From contig WYBB01000092.1 in NCBI GenBank assembly GCA_011526585.1, forward strand, positions 1 to 64,000: 64,000 nt of DNA, in the 5' to 3' direction. A program made the translations under genes and the position numbers. The DNA is from Deltaproteobacteria bacterium. Lineage in GTDB: Bacteria > Myxococcota_A > UBA9042 > PHBI01. Below the pieces are notes generated by a model. That model saw nothing but the letters and a program-made list of their open reading frames with translations. It did no database searches and had not been told where the DNA came from. Shown piece after piece: positions 1-8,544 of the stretch (position 1 is its first letter; each line of letters begins with the position of its first letter).

Positions 1-70
1 CTCCGCGAGGTGCTCGCGGATGAGATGCTCGATCTGTTGTTCCAGTCGCTCGATGTCCGTCGTCTTCATG
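1..70 (-). CDS. Possible 5' end of a gene running off the left edge
   Basis: On the minus strand an ATG at 70 opens a frame that stays open to the window edge (23 codons). It reads MKTTDIERLEQQIEHL followed by IREHLAE. This is a strongly amphipathic, coiled-coil-like start, which is unusual for chance translation. No convincing Shine-Dalgarno sequence precedes it. It overlaps the first codons of the PEGA-repeat frame on the other strand, and only one of the two can be the real reading here. The N-terminus looks like that of small coiled-coil or transposon-associated proteins, but the family cannot be named from 23 residues. Confidence 0.3.
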
Positions 71-927
71 CAGGCCGATTCGCATCTCGCGGATCAACCC
101 TCAACCCTCCCCCTGAACGGATACATGGCTTCGGGCGTGAGTCCTTCACCATCACCGTCAGGAAGGGCGAGCCCGCGACGATCAGCAGAGTCCTCCGACC
201 TCTGGTCCCGGAGCCGAGAGCGCCGACGCCGGTGCCTGTGGTCTTCCGCATGCAGCCCAAGCACGCGAGGATTCGCATAGACGGCGCGCTGCACACTCCC
301 GGCGCCGGAGGCAAGGTGGCGCTGCTCCCGGGCGATCATCTGGTCGAGATTTTCGCCGACGGCTACCGGTCCGAAGCGCTCACCATCGAGGTGGTCGACG
401 GGACGCCGACAACGATCAGCAAGCGTCTCGAGGCCCTCCCGCCACCGCCGACACCGGTGACGGTGACCTTCGACGTGAGGCCGAACGACGCCGAGATTCG
501 CATCGGTGGTCAGGTCTCGACCCCGGATTCGCGGGGGCGAATTGCCCTCTTACCGGGCAGGCACCGGGTGACCCTCACGGCCCGGGATCATCTGCCTCAG
601 ACCTTCGAGCTCGATGTCCATGAGAGCAAGCCGCTCACCATCAGCAAGACTCTCGCGCGTGACCCGAGCACCATGCCGCCACCGGCGCCACCACCGACGC
701 CGATCCTCATGGGCACGCTCGTGGTCAAGACGACCCCCGCCGACGCGACTGTCATCGTCGACAAGGAGATCTTCGTCGTCGAACCGCGCAAGGGGGTCAG
801 CCTCCTGGTCGGCGAGCACGATGTCGAAGTCAGTGCCAAGGGCTACAAGACCAAGACGATCCGTGTGACCGTCGAACCTGGTAAACCGCGCGCCGAATTC
901 GTCACGCTCCAGCGGATCAAGAAGTAG
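10..927 (+). CDS. PEGA-repeat protein, probably 5'-truncated
   Basis: The protein carries three clear PEGA-type beta repeats joined by Pro-rich linkers. Each repeat has an R/V-I-x-I/V-D-G or equivalent core, then LLPG/LLVGxHxV and a xGY/DH turn (about residues 75-145, 145-215 and 235-300). PEGA domains are usually extracytoplasmic and often form the tail of myxobacterial kinases or lipoproteins. There is no signal peptide or catalytic domain. The frame is open to the window edge, and the first 40 residues do not resemble the repeats. The tail of an earlier repeat (GFGRESFTITV, from nt 127) is in frame, while pieces resembling its beginning lie in other frames: VVFMQA in frame 2 at nt 59-76 and IRI in frame 3 at nt 78-86. 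The 5' part therefore looks truncated or indel-damaged. The remainder is intact to its stop. Confidence 0.6.
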   Translation: MLADEMLDLLFQSLDVRRLHAGRFASRGSTLNPPPERIHGFGRESFTITVRKGEPATISRVLRPLVPEPRAPTPVPVVFRMQPKHARIRIDGALHTPGAGGKVALLPGDHLVEIFADGYRSEALTIEVVDGTPTTISKRLEALPPPPTPVTVTFDVRPNDAEIRIGGQVSTPDSRGRIALLPGRHRVTLTARDHLPQTFELDVHESKPLTISKTLARDPSTMPPPAPPPTPILMGTLVVKTTPADATVIVDKEIFVVEPRKGVSLLVGEHDVEVSAKGYKTKTIRVTVEPGKPRAEFVTLQRIKK

Positions 928-976
928 AGGTCCACGCGTGTCGCGCTAGCTGCCCTGTCGGCACCTACCTCGCCTT

Positions 977-3151
977 TCAGTGGCGTGGCACGCCCGGGTG
1001 CACGCGCGAAGGTGGCAGGCCGAGGGCGGTGCGCAGGATGTCGACGTCGTAGCGCGCGGCGGGTGGATCGGCTTGCTCGTGGTGCTCGAGGTCGGCGAGC
1101 AGGCGCTCGACCTGGGCGCGGCCGCGCTTGGTCGTGAGCGCTTGGCGCGGGGTCTTGCCGTCGAGCGCGGGCAGGGCGACGTCTGGCCAGCTCGCGTAGT
1201 GCTTGGCCTTGAAGGTGGCCACGGCGCGCTGCATCTCCTCGGTCGGAGGCGCGCTGGGTCCGGGCGGGCTCCGGCGGGCGCGGTCCTGGATGCGCTCGGT
1301 CGAGCGTTCGAGGTGGCGGAGGGCGCGGCCGAAGGTTGCCTCGAGCTGGTTTCTTGCGCGATCGGCCTGTTCGCTGGTGAGCGAGACGACGCGTAGGGCG
1401 CCGCGCTCGACGTGCATGTCGCTCTTGAGGAAGGGGCCCTCGCCCGAGCGCAGGAACCAGGGATCACCAGGCGCCTCGGGTGGCTCGGCGCCCGGGATGC
1501 GGGAGAGATCCGTGACCGCCAGCGCGTAGCGGTCCTCGACGACGCGCACGTCTTCGCCCTGAGGTGTGGCGATGTCCGGCAAGGGGCGCGCGAAGAGGGC
1601 CTCGATGTGATCGCGCCACAGGCCGGCGAGCTGACGCTGTGCGCGCGGGGCGAGGACCTTGGCCAGCGGCACGGCCTTGGTCTTGGGCCAGTCGAAGTGC
1701 TCGCACACGATGCGGCGCAGCTCGTCGGCTTCGCGGGGCGCGATCGCGTGCTCGGCGCCGGCCGCGAGCCAGCTGTCTTCGCCGATGGTGACGACGCGCG
1801 CGCACAGGATCGACCGCTCGCGTACCGACTGGCTGGCGGCCACGTCGCTGATGAAGCGCTCTTCGTGCGTGAGCAGGTCGCGCGCCGAGAAGCCGCGACC
1901 GGGCACGAGCGAGTTCACCTCCCAGAGCCCGGTCCAGGCCACGGCCTGCGCGGCCAGGATGGCTTCGGCGCGCGCGTCGAAGGCCTCCGGGCGCTGGCGG
2001 CGGAGCTCGGCGAGCGGCGTGGTGGCGCCGAGCGGTCCGCCGAGCAGCGTCGGCCACAGCTCGAGCGCGGTGACCACGAGCGGGGCGTCGGGATCGTCGG
2101 CGTCGTCGGCATCGATCGGTTCGCGCCAGCTCGCCGGCAGGAGCTCGTCGGCGAGGTCCGTGAGGCGCTCGAGCAGAGCGAAGTCGTCGACGCGCCAGTG
2201 AGCGGCCGAGCCTTCCGGGGGCGGCGCCGCGGTGGGCGCTGCGGAATGTGCTGCGCCTTGGAGACCGCGATACACGAGCCTGACCCCTTCCTCCTCGATC
2301 GATGCGGGGGTGCCCGCTTCGAGCGCGTCCTCGTGTTCGACGACGAGCTCGCACAGCGCCTGTCCCACCAGGACGAGCTTACGGAGCTCGAGCGGCCCGG
2401 CGACCTTGACCTCGGTCGGGGTCACGCGCACCGGCAACGGGTAGAGCTCCTCGCGGTAGCCGGCGCGATGTGCCGCGGCGACCAGCTCGTAGGGCAGGTC
2501 GTCGGGCAGGTCGAGGTTGAGCGTGAGGTAGCTGCCGACGTCGGTGTCGTCCAGGGCTTCGGCGTGCCCCGCCTCGATGAGCCTCGCCACCGCGCGGAAG
2601 CGCGCGGCCGTCGCGGCGTCGGGGAAGAGCATGAAGCCGTACTGGCGTCCCGCGGCCCCGAGGACGACGAGCTCGCCCGCTTCGATCCCCAGGTCGGGCG
2701 CGTGCACCTCGACCGACTGGGTGTCGTCGACGAACGACCACGGGCTGAGGTCGAGCAGCTCGAGGGAGAGATCGAGGAGCTCGGTCATCAGATCGGGGGC
2801 CCACCCCAGGGTCCGCTTGCCGCCCGACGCCGCGACGCGCTGGTCACGTGCGTGAACGGCCGAGATCAGTGCCTCGGGGGGCTCCGCGACCTCGACGGCG
2901 ACGCCGGGCATCGCGCCCTTCACCTCGGCGAGGTCGCGCTCGGTGGCGACGACGACGACGCGCGGGCGGCGTGGCTTGCCGGTCGCCGGGCGAGCGCAAG
3001 CCTCGCGCAAGGCGGTCTTGAGCGTGGCCGCGCCGGCTCCGATCACGACCATGTGGGCGAGGTCGACCACGGTGACGGTGCTGGCGGCGCCGTCGTTTGC
3101 GGGCGGCCTGAAGAGGTACCAACGTTGGTCGACGAGCGGAGGGAGAGCCAT
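977..3151 (-). CDS. Large uncharacterised protein, DUF6930/SEC-C-associated style
   Basis: This 724-residue soluble protein has no signal peptide or membrane segment. Residues 1-110 form an alpha/beta region with VVVVATERD and VVIGAGAATL strands. Residues 120-270 contain a part (VEVHAPDLGI, GELVVLGAAGRQYGFMLF) that resembles DUF6930-type domains. The C-terminus has the pattern WPDVALPALDGKTPRQALTT plus GRAQVERLL, which I associate with SEC-C-linked proteins of unknown function. No catalytic motif is recognisable. The ATG at 3151 is chosen because the frame begins there, although no good ribosome-binding site precedes it. The gene converges on the PEGA gene with about 50 bp between them. Family assignment is tentative. 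Confidence 0.7.
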   Translation of the reverse strand: MALPPLVDQRWYLFRPPANDGAASTVTVVDLAHMVVIGAGAATLKTALREACARPATGKPRRPRVVVVATERDLAEVKGAMPGVAVEVAEPPEALISAVHARDQRVAASGGKRTLGWAPDLMTELLDLSLELLDLSPWSFVDDTQSVEVHAPDLGIEAGELVVLGAAGRQYGFMLFPDAATAARFRAVARLIEAGHAEALDDTDVGSYLTLNLDLPDDLPYELVAAAHRAGYREELYPLPVRVTPTEVKVAGPLELRKLVLVGQALCELVVEHEDALEAGTPASIEEEGVRLVYRGLQGAAHSAAPTAAPPPEGSAAHWRVDDFALLERLTDLADELLPASWREPIDADDADDPDAPLVVTALELWPTLLGGPLGATTPLAELRRQRPEAFDARAEAILAAQAVAWTGLWEVNSLVPGRGFSARDLLTHEERFISDVAASQSVRERSILCARVVTIGEDSWLAAGAEHAIAPREADELRRIVCEHFDWPKTKAVPLAKVLAPRAQRQLAGLWRDHIEALFARPLPDIATPQGEDVRVVEDRYALAVTDLSRIPGAEPPEAPGDPWFLRSGEGPFLKSDMHVERGALRVVSLTSEQADRARNQLEATFGRALRHLERSTERIQDRARRSPPGPSAPPTEEMQRAVATFKAKHYASWPDVALPALDGKTPRQALTTKRGRAQVERLLADLEHHEQADPPAARYDVDILRTALGLPPSRVHPGVPRH

Positions 3152-3310
3152 GGGCGGTGAGTAGCAGACGCGCGCGCGGCGGTCGATAGGTGTGCGTGAG
3201 TGCGCAGCCGACCCCTACCGGAGGGGGGCGAGCAGCTCGCCGAGCTCGAAGCGTGCCCTGGTGCCCGCGCGGCGTCGCTGGTTTTCAGCGCTTGGCCTGC
3301 GGTGGCGCCG

Positions 3311-3707
3311 TCAGCTCGGGTGCAGCACCGACAATCCCAGGTGCTCCTCGATCGCGTCGAAATCGCGGTCCTGATGGAGCAGAGAGAAGCCGTGACGGAT
3401 GCACGCGGAGGCGATGAGCATGTCGATCGTCTTGCGGACCGTGACGCCCTTGCGCTTCAGCAACCGATAACCGTTGGCCGCGTGCAGCGCGATATCGCGT
3501 CCGACCATGTCGAAATACACGAAGCTGGTCAGGAGATCTTCGGCGCTGCGAAGACTCTTCGGGTCGCGGAAGCCTTGCAGGACCTCACAGAGGATGAGGT
3601 CTCCGACGACGATCTCCGCGCGCGGCAATCATCACGTAGGAGCCGTGTCGCTTTGGTCGATCGGCCGTTGAAGAAGACGACCATGCCGAGGTGTCGACGA
3701 CGATCAT
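3311..3707 (-). pseudogene. vapC: VapC-type PIN-domain toxin, two frameshifts
   Basis: PIN-domain ribonuclease toxins cleave RNA, often tRNA or rRNA, and are held inactive by VapB. Here the toxin is split over three frames. The ATG at 3707 overlaps the vapB stop (ATGA) and encodes MIVVDTSAW. After about nt 3681 the family-like sequence continues in the next frame (VVFFNGRSTKATRLLRDD). After about nt 3628 it continues in a third (PRAEIVVGDLILCEVLQG to the stop at 3311). Each change fits loss of one base. The expected acidic residues all survive across the frames: D in VVDTS, E in LCEV, D in KTIDM and D in HQDRDF. Restoring two bases gives about 132 residues, normal for the family. Either the toxin was inactivated or the assembly has two indels. 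Confidence 0.8.
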
Positions 3708-3898
3708 CGATCGCGCCGCATCGCTTCCAGATCGCCTTCCCACTTGAGCGCGCCGAACGCTTCCCCGAGCCGATCACGCCGCCGCGCCTTCACGAGCTCA
3801 CGTAGCGCCGCATCGACGACGGCGCGTTTGGAGCCGAGACCGGTCAACCTCATCGCCTCTTCCACGAGAGCTTCGTCGAGCTCGATGTTGGTCCGCAT
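3704..3898 (-). CDS. vapB: VapB-family antitoxin
   Basis: This 64-residue protein starts MRTNIELDEALVEEAMRLTG, the ribbon-helix-helix-like N-terminus of DUF2191/VapB antitoxins. It ends KWEGDLEAMRRDR, the usual toxin-binding tail of this subfamily. The start at 3898 is preferred over upstream ATGs because GGGAG/AGGAG lies just upstream and the family begins MRTN/MRTT. The stop overlaps the vapC start by four bases (ATGA), the usual arrangement for translational coupling. VapB neutralises the PIN toxin and normally autorepresses the operon. With the toxin frameshifted, this may be an orphan antitoxin. The frame is intact and the identification is confident. Confidence 0.85.
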   Translation of the reverse strand: MRTNIELDEALVEEAMRLTGLGSKRAVVDAALRELVKARRRDRLGEAFGALKWEGDLEAMRRDR

Positions 3899-3989
3899 CT
3901 CCTGCTCCCATGGTGTATGACCCATTCGCAGCGTACCATCCACCTTGGGGCGATCCAGATCCTGTGCACGCGAGGTCAGATCCCGACCG

Positions 3990-6900
3990 TCAGCGCGGAG
4001 CGGGGCAGACCGGGGCGTCGACGGGCGTGTCGGTGCAGGTGAGGCCCGCCGGACCGAGCGTGCAGGTGACGGCGAGGAGAGAGCCGTCGGCGCGGCGCAG
4101 CGTGGTTCGGAGGTGGCCGGCGCGGCAGGTGTCGGGGTCGGTCTGGAAGCAGGCTTCGATCGGGAGGATGTCGAGGGTGACCTCGGCGGTGTCGGTGCGG
4201 TCCTCGTGGTCGCGCACGCGATACACGAAGCGGTCGGTGCCCCAGGCGCCGGCGGTGGGGATGTAGAAGAAGGCGCCGTCGGGCAGCAGGGTGAGGGTGC
4301 CGCGGGTCGGTGCGACGAGCGGGGTCGTGTCGACGGTCAGGGGGCGGTTGCTCGCCTCGCCCGCGAGCGGGTCGGCGAGGTCGTTGCCGAGGAGGCCCGG
4401 TGCGGTCACGGTCAGCGCTCCGTGCTCTTGCAGTGAGTAGCGGTCGTCGTTGGCGATCGGCGCGACGGCCGCGCGCATGCGGATGAAGCCGGCGTGGGGG
4501 CCGACCGCGCCGGTGACCCACGGGGTCGTGGGCTGTAGGGGGGCCGTCGCGAGATCGTAGCGCAGGCGGGCTCGCCATCGGAGGAGCGCGCCGTCGGGCA
4601 GCTTGCTCGACGTGAGGGAGGTGACGAGGCTCGGGTCGGCGGGCGAGGAGAGCGGGATCGCGTCGGGATCGGCGAGGTCGGGCAGGGGGGCGCCCGATGG
4701 GGCGAAGGCGAGCTCGAGGGTCGCGCCGGGGAGCCCGGTGAGCGAGAGCCGGCGCGCCTCGACACGAAATCGATCCGGTACGCGCGTCGCGACCTGGGGC
4801 TGCAGGGTGTGGTCGCCGGCGAGGTCGCGGGCTCGGGCGGCGATGGCGAGACGGCGAGCGCTCGGCGCCGTGACGAGGTGGGTGGCGACGGCATCGACGA
4901 GCAGCAGATCGGCGGCGCCGTCGCCGTCGACGTCGCCGGCCGGGAGCACGTCGACGAGCGCGTGGCCGGTGTCCGGCAGCGCGAGGCGGTGAGCGAGCCC
5001 GGCCCCGAAGGCGACCTCGGGCGGGTCGAGGCGCACGAGATCGGCACGACCGTCGCGATCGAGATCGCCGATCGGCAAGCCGTGACCAAGCGGCGCGAGC
5101 GTCGTGAGATCGTCGCCGTGGGCGCCGCGTAGCAGCATCGGCGGGTCGGTGCCGAGCACGAGATCGTCGAAGCCGTCGCCGTCGACGTCGCCGCCGGGGC
5201 GCACCTCCGGGAGCGGGCCGGAGGGCAGGGCGAGCGGGGACGCGGTGGATGGTGGCGCGGAAAAGGCGAGCGCGAGCGTGTCGCCGAGGACGAGCAGATC
5301 GATGCCACCAGCGCCGTCGACGTCGCCGATCGCCGCGTAGCCCGGGGCGCCGGTGCTGAGCGGGTGGCCGCGCTCGACGTGATCGGGATCGGAAGAAAAG
5401 CGTGTGGTGCGACCGCGATAGAGGAAGGCCGCGGGTCGACCGAGATCGAGCGCGGCGCCGACGAGCAGATCGGGCACGCCGTCGCCGTCGAAATCGCCGC
5501 TCGTGAGCCAGGTGCCGAGGCTCCGCGCGGAGGCGGTGACACGCCATGGGGCGGAGCCGTCGCTCCAGTGCACCTCGAGCTGGCCTTGTCCGGCGAGCGC
5601 GATGTCGACGCCGCCGTCGGCGTCGAAGTCGGCCGCCTCGACGAAGAAGGGACGCGAGGGATCGAGCGCGCTCGCGATCGCGCGGGTCACGAGCTCACCG
5701 ATGGGCGAGCCGAGCGCGACGACGAGGCCGTCCCGCGTCGCGACGAGGAGGTCGTCGAAGCCGTCGTCGTCGCTGTCGCCGATGGCGTGTGCGAGCCGCG
5801 GGGAGGCGCCGGGGTGAGACCATGACTGGCGGATCTGCAGGCGTGGTGCAGGTTGGGCGAGATAGACGAAGGCGACGCCGCGAGCCTCGCCGCTCACCGG
5901 GAAGGCGGGCGCGCCGATCACGAGATCGGTGCGGCCGTCGCCGTCGATGTCGCCGGCGGCGATGCTCTCGCCCCAGCGGACCAGGGCGGGGTCACAGGCC
6001 TGACAGACGAGCAGCGCGGTCTCGGTGAGCGTCGCCCCGTCGAAGAGGACGACGCCGGCGGAGGTGCGCGCCGCGAAGTCGGGCACGCCGTCGGCGTCGC
6101 GATCGCCGATCGGGAAGGGCGGCGCACCGAGATCGATCGCGCCGTCGAAGAGATCGGCGCGGCCGTCGCCGTCGAGGTCGCCGACCGCGCCGACGTCGGC
6201 AGGGAGGTCGATGGCGTAGGCGTCGATGGGCGCGGCGCTGGCGTCTCCTCCGGTCGAGGCGCCAGGGTAGAGGGTGGCGTCGCCGAGCCCGTCGCGCACC
6301 AGCAGATCGGCGAGGGTATCGCCGTCGACGTCCCAGACGGTCGCGAGGGCGTGACCGATCCGTTGGCCGGGCAAGCCGGTCAGGAGCCAGCGCGGCTCGC
6401 CCTCGAACGCTGGCCCGATGCTCAGGTGCACCGCGACGAGCCCGGCGTGATCGTCGGCGTCCGGTGCGCCGATGACGAGATCGGCGCGACCGTCGCCGTC
6501 GAGGTCGCCCGGACCGCATAGTGTCAGGCCCAGGCGCGTGTCGGCGCGGGCGCCGTCGGCGACCGGCAACACCTCGAGCTGGGGTTCGGCACCGGTGCTG
6601 CGTAGCGCGATGACCCGGCCGTGCGCAGACCCCGCGGCGCCGGCGGTGGTGTGGTCGGGGGCGGCGGCGGCGAAGTCGGCGAGGCCGTCTCCATCGAAGT
6701 CGCCGAGGTAGGCGACGGTCGCGCCGAGGTGGGCGCCGGGCTGATCGCCGTCGAGCACGAAGGAGGGGGTGGGGGAGAGCCCTCCGGGGCCGCCCCTATA
6801 TAATGATAGGCGACCGGCGCCGCCGAGCGCCGCGGGCGCGCCGACGAGGAGGTCCGCGTAGCCGTCCCCGTCGGCGTCGCCGAGCGCGAGGGCCACCGCG

Positions 6901-7013
6901 AACTCGTCGCCGGTGGCTTCGCCGGTCAGGATCATCGGCTCGGCGTGGACCGGGCCGGCGACCTGCAGGAGAGCGAGCGTGGCGGCGACCTCGAGCACGG
7001 TGCGGGTCTTCAC
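3990..7013 (-). CDS. Exported FG-GAP/VCBS-type beta-propeller protein
   Basis: This 1007-residue exported protein begins with a signal peptide (VKTRTVLEVAATLALLQVAG, cleaved after VHA). At least 14 DxDGDGxxD-type Ca2+-binding loops follow, each within an FG-GAP/VCBS blade (for example DADGDGYADLLVGAP, DLDGDGRADLVIGAPD, DVDGDGFDDLVLGTD). These probably make one or two integrin-alpha-like propellers. Near residues 870-950 is a cadherin-like/Ig module (RYSLQEHGALTVTAPGLLGND...). GTG at 7013 is chosen because it overlaps the upstream gene's stop as GTGA, which implies coupling; GTG at 7040 in the same frame is the alternative. It is last of three co-directional genes. A surface adhesion or matrix role is inferred. 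An AT-rich codon patch near 6796-6809 is unusual. Confidence 0.85.
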   Translation of the reverse strand: MKTRTVLEVAATLALLQVAGPVHAEPMILTGEATGDEFAVALALGDADGDGYADLLVGAPAALGGAGRLSLYRGGPGGLSPTPSFVLDGDQPGAHLGATVAYLGDFDGDGLADFAAAAPDHTTAGAAGSAHGRVIALRSTGAEPQLEVLPVADGARADTRLGLTLCGPGDLDGDGRADLVIGAPDADDHAGLVAVHLSIGPAFEGEPRWLLTGLPGQRIGHALATVWDVDGDTLADLLVRDGLGDATLYPGASTGGDASAAPIDAYAIDLPADVGAVGDLDGDGRADLFDGAIDLGAPPFPIGDRDADGVPDFAARTSAGVVLFDGATLTETALLVCQACDPALVRWGESIAAGDIDGDGRTDLVIGAPAFPVSGEARGVAFVYLAQPAPRLQIRQSWSHPGASPRLAHAIGDSDDDGFDDLLVATRDGLVVALGSPIGELVTRAIASALDPSRPFFVEAADFDADGGVDIALAGQGQLEVHWSDGSAPWRVTASARSLGTWLTSGDFDGDGVPDLLVGAALDLGRPAAFLYRGRTTRFSSDPDHVERGHPLSTGAPGYAAIGDVDGAGGIDLLVLGDTLALAFSAPPSTASPLALPSGPLPEVRPGGDVDGDGFDDLVLGTDPPMLLRGAHGDDLTTLAPLGHGLPIGDLDRDGRADLVRLDPPEVAFGAGLAHRLALPDTGHALVDVLPAGDVDGDGAADLLLVDAVATHLVTAPSARRLAIAARARDLAGDHTLQPQVATRVPDRFRVEARRLSLTGLPGATLELAFAPSGAPLPDLADPDAIPLSSPADPSLVTSLTSSKLPDGALLRWRARLRYDLATAPLQPTTPWVTGAVGPHAGFIRMRAAVAPIANDDRYSLQEHGALTVTAPGLLGNDLADPLAGEASNRPLTVDTTPLVAPTRGTLTLLPDGAFFYIPTAGAWGTDRFVYRVRDHEDRTDTAEVTLDILPIEACFQTDPDTCRAGHLRTTLRRADGSLLAVTCTLGPAGLTCTDTPVDAPVCPAPR

Positions 7014-7444
7014 GGAGGAGGACCCAGCAGCTGACAGCACGGGTCCTCGCAGCAGCGGTCCGCGCTGTCGTCGAAGTCGATGACATCGTCGGGCAAGGGA
7101 TAGCTCGTCTCGATCCCGTCGAGCAGGATCCGCAAGCGCTGCTGGCCGCTCACCGGATCGCGCTCGAGCAGGAGCAGCGCGTCTTCCGAGGTGCGCGTCG
7201 CGACGAGATCGATCTCGCAGGCCGGGACCACCACTTCAGGCGGCGACTCGGCGTCGACCTCCGGCTCGACGGTGTCGGGCGGCGGCGCGCCGAAGAGGCG
7301 GCAGAGCCCCTGTTCGCAGAAGGCCCCGCGGCCACAGTCGGCGTGCGTGCTGCAGGCGAAGGTCGCGTCGTCGATCGGCAGCTGCTCCGGACAGGCGGCG
7401 AGCACGGGGAGCACGAGCGCGATCACGAGGAGGGGAGCGCGCAT
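7010..7444 (-). CDS. Small Cys-containing lipoprotein
   Basis: This 144-residue protein has a lipoprotein signal (MRAPLLVIALVLPVLAAC; lipid-carrying Cys at residue 18). A compact Cys-rich segment follows, CSTHADCGRGAFCEQGLC, a motif common in myxobacterial lipoproteins. The C-terminal part includes LLLLERDPVSGQQRLRIL and a second Cys cluster (CCEDPCC). The start at 7444 lies one base after the previous stop (TGA-G-ATG). The stop overlaps the start of the FG-GAP gene (GTGA), so the three genes 8375-3990 probably form one operon. No enzymatic motif is seen. It may be an accessory lipoprotein of the FG-GAP protein; this rests only on context. Confidence 0.75.
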   Translation of the reverse strand: MRAPLLVIALVLPVLAACPEQLPIDDATFACSTHADCGRGAFCEQGLCRLFGAPPPDTVEPEVDAESPPEVVVPACEIDLVATRTSEDALLLLERDPVSGQQRLRILLDGIETSYPLPDDVIDFDDSADRCCEDPCCQLLGPPP

Positions 7445-7445
7445 C

Positions 7446-8375
7446 TCAGAAGGACCCGGCGAGCGAGAGCGAGCCCGGGCCGACGGCGGCACGCAGGTGC
7501 AGGGTCGCGCGCGGCTCGGGCGGGATCGAGAAGAGCGCGACGCTGGTGGTGACGAGGGCGACCGTGGCGCCGATGCCGATCCAGCCGGCGAGGTGCCAGT
7601 CGTCCGAGATCGCTTGCTTTTTCTGGGCTTGCGCGCGCGTCATCGTCGTGACCGGGTCGTCGCTCAGCGCGAGTCGCACGTCGTCACGGTGATCCTCGGC
7701 GGTGACGAAGGCGCCCGCGGCGAAGATCGCCGCCGCCGTCGCGAAGCCGGCGGTGAGCCAGGCGGCCGTGCGATCGGGCGGCGGGGGTGGCATGAGCGCC
7801 TGCACCGTGGCGAGGTGCCCCGGGAGAAGACGGAGGTCGTCGTCAGGGAGATCCGTGCGCGCCAGCGCGCGCGAGAACGCCTCGAAGGCGGCCTCGTGAC
7901 GTTGCGCCGCCTCCCAGGCGAGGCCGGCCTCGACGAGGAAATGGCCGATGTCGGACGCGGCCAGCGCGGCTTCCCAGGCGCGCGCGGCGTGCGCGGGAGC
8001 CGAGGCCCGGGCGCGGGCGGCGTGGGGCGCGGCGGCGCGAACGCGCGCGAGCAGGGACTCGATGCGCGGGCGGATCCCGGGCTCGAGCGTCGGATCCATG
8101 AGGGCCATGCCGAGGCGTACTTCGGCGGCGGTGAGATCGCCGGTCAGGGCCCAGGCCTCCGCGGCGCCGAGCAGATAGCGAGAGTGCGGGGTCAGCGCCT
8201 GCACGCGATCGAGCACGCGGGCACACTCGCCATAGCGGTGCATTTCACACGCGTCGAGCGCGAGGTCGGCGAGCGCGTGCGGGTCGTCCGCGGCGCGCGC
8301 GGGGTGTGTCGGGCCGCACAGCAGGACGAATACGAGGCTGACGAGCAAGCACGGCCCTGCGGTGCGTGGGCGCAC
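7446..8375 (-). CDS. Exported protein with TPR-like helices and two C-terminal membrane segments
   Basis: The likely start is GTG at 8375, giving a 309-residue protein with a signal peptide (AGPCLLVSLVFVLLC, cleaved after ARA). Upstream in-frame codons to 8555 are Pro/Arg-rich and look untranslated. The middle is helical and TPR-like (ALDACEMHRYGECARVLDRV, GAAEAWALTGDLTAAEVRLG, AAQRHEAAFEAFSRALAR). Two hydrophobic segments follow, AAWLTAGFATAAAIFAAGAF and WIGIGATVALVTTSVALF, separated by a charged stretch. This layout is common in myxobacterial envelope proteins of unknown function. It heads the operon with the lipoprotein and FG-GAP genes and diverges from the CTLD lipoprotein gene. Confidence 0.7.
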   Translation of the reverse strand: MRPRTAGPCLLVSLVFVLLCGPTHPARAADDPHALADLALDACEMHRYGECARVLDRVQALTPHSRYLLGAAEAWALTGDLTAAEVRLGMALMDPTLEPGIRPRIESLLARVRAAAPHAARARASAPAHAARAWEAALAASDIGHFLVEAGLAWEAAQRHEAAFEAFSRALARTDLPDDDLRLLPGHLATVQALMPPPPPDRTAAWLTAGFATAAAIFAAGAFVTAEDHRDDVRLALSDDPVTTMTRAQAQKKQAISDDWHLAGWIGIGATVALVTTSVALFSIPPEPRATLHLRAAVGPGSLSLAGSF

Positions 8376-8544
8376 GAGGTGGGATGGAGCGGGCGGTGAC
8401 GGCAACGGCACGGACACCAGGCAGTCCCGATGGGAGACGCCGCGAGCATGGGGCAAGGGCGGTGGCCGCGCAAGCACCGCGAGCACGTCGATGGGGCGCT
8501 CGTCTGGACCATGCGCGGGCGCTGTGACAACGTCGACCCGCCCG

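Noticed and set aside
1412..3160. A 582-codon plus-strand frame opposite the 724-residue gene
   Set aside because: Composition is Arg/Gly/Glu-rich and low complexity with no motif. It is the GC-bias mirror of the minus-strand gene.
6799..6804. A perfect TATAAT on the plus strand as a promoter
   Set aside because: No -35-like sequence lies 15-19 bp upstream. It is antisense inside the FG-GAP gene and no gene starts downstream on that strand.
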